Assembly: GCA_013695855.1 (NCBI GenBank)
Contig: JACCZR010000176.1
Location: forward strand, 1 to 10,280
DNA from: Thermoleophilaceae bacterium
GTDB taxonomy: Bacteria > Actinomycetota > Thermoleophilia > Solirubrobacterales > Thermoleophilaceae
Direction of reading: 5' to 3'
DNA length: 10,280 nucleotides
Shown here piece after piece: positions 10,261-10,280 of this stretch. The stretch's first letter is position 1. Each line of letters starts with the position of its first letter. Both the position numbers and the translations under genes were made by a program. The notes under the pieces were generated by a model. It was not told the origin of the DNA. It did not search any database and saw only the letters and a program-made list of their open reading frames with translations.

Positions 10261-10280
10261 ATGGCACGCGAGATACCCCT
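10261..10280 (+). CDS. fusA: Elongation factor G, first codons only (runs off the window)
   Basis: The last 20 bases encode MAREIPL and are cut by the window end. Bacterial EF-G often begins with MAR-x-x-P/I-L before RTRNIGIMAHIDAGKTT, and fusA is expected after rpsL-rpsG in the str cluster. EF-G is the GTPase that drives tRNA-mRNA translocation on the ribosome. The ATG is preceded by only a weak purine stretch (GTAGAGAA, about 10248-10255). The identity rests on seven residues and gene order, so it is likely but not proven. Confidence 0.75.

Overview
The window is GC-rich chromosomal DNA carrying the RNA polymerase / ribosomal-protein 'str' neighbourhood of an actinobacterium. Three things point there. 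RpoC has the roughly 90-residue insertion after its first zinc site that actinobacterial beta' subunits share. RpoB, RpoC, S12 and S7 all resemble actinobacterial proteins most closely. Non-ATG and apparently leaderless starts are used. A deep lineage such as Thermoleophilia (Solirubrobacter-like) is my best guess, but that is inference.

Layout. Positions 1-679 hold, on the minus strand, an internal piece of rpoB. Positions 675-1292 hold, on the plus strand, the 3' end of rpoB from a similar but not identical source. The two are head to head and share a 349-nt inverted repeat at about 92% identity, so a chimeric join near 674-680 is likely. From there the plus strand reads normally: rpoB 3' end, rpoC (1292-5362, overlapping rpoB by one base), then a strong hairpin terminator (5493-5521) preceded by a 58-nt tandem repeat built around a palindrome. 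A 9-TM DMT-type transporter follows (5670-6545). Convergent to it lies a signalling gene (6618-8376, minus) coding for six membrane helices, a degenerate GGDEF domain and an intact HD-GYP domain. It is broken by a one-base frameshift at a C5 run. A 70-bp divergent promoter region separates it from rpsL (S12) and rpsG (S7). After rpsG come two back-to-back perfect hairpins, then a small four-helix membrane protein on the minus strand (9478-9963), and about 300 nt of leader ending at the first seven codons of fusA (EF-G), which runs off the window.

How it works together: rpoBC and rpsL-rpsG-fusA are the growth-linked transcription and translation machinery. The usual rpoBC and rpsL-rpsG-fusA blocks are separated here by a transporter and a c-di-GMP-type signalling gene, and fusA is cut off from rpsG by an oppositely oriented gene. 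fusA therefore needs its own promoter. The 170 nt upstream of it contain a candidate -10 box, a nested hairpin and a U-tract terminator 31 nt before the start codon, which looks like an attenuation leader.

The most useful observations are the likely chimeric rpoB inversion (a data-quality warning), the frameshift in the GGDEF/HD-GYP gene, the possible fusA leader RNA, and the palindromic tandem repeat after rpoC. I saw no CRISPR array, tRNA, rRNA, insertion sequence or phage gene.
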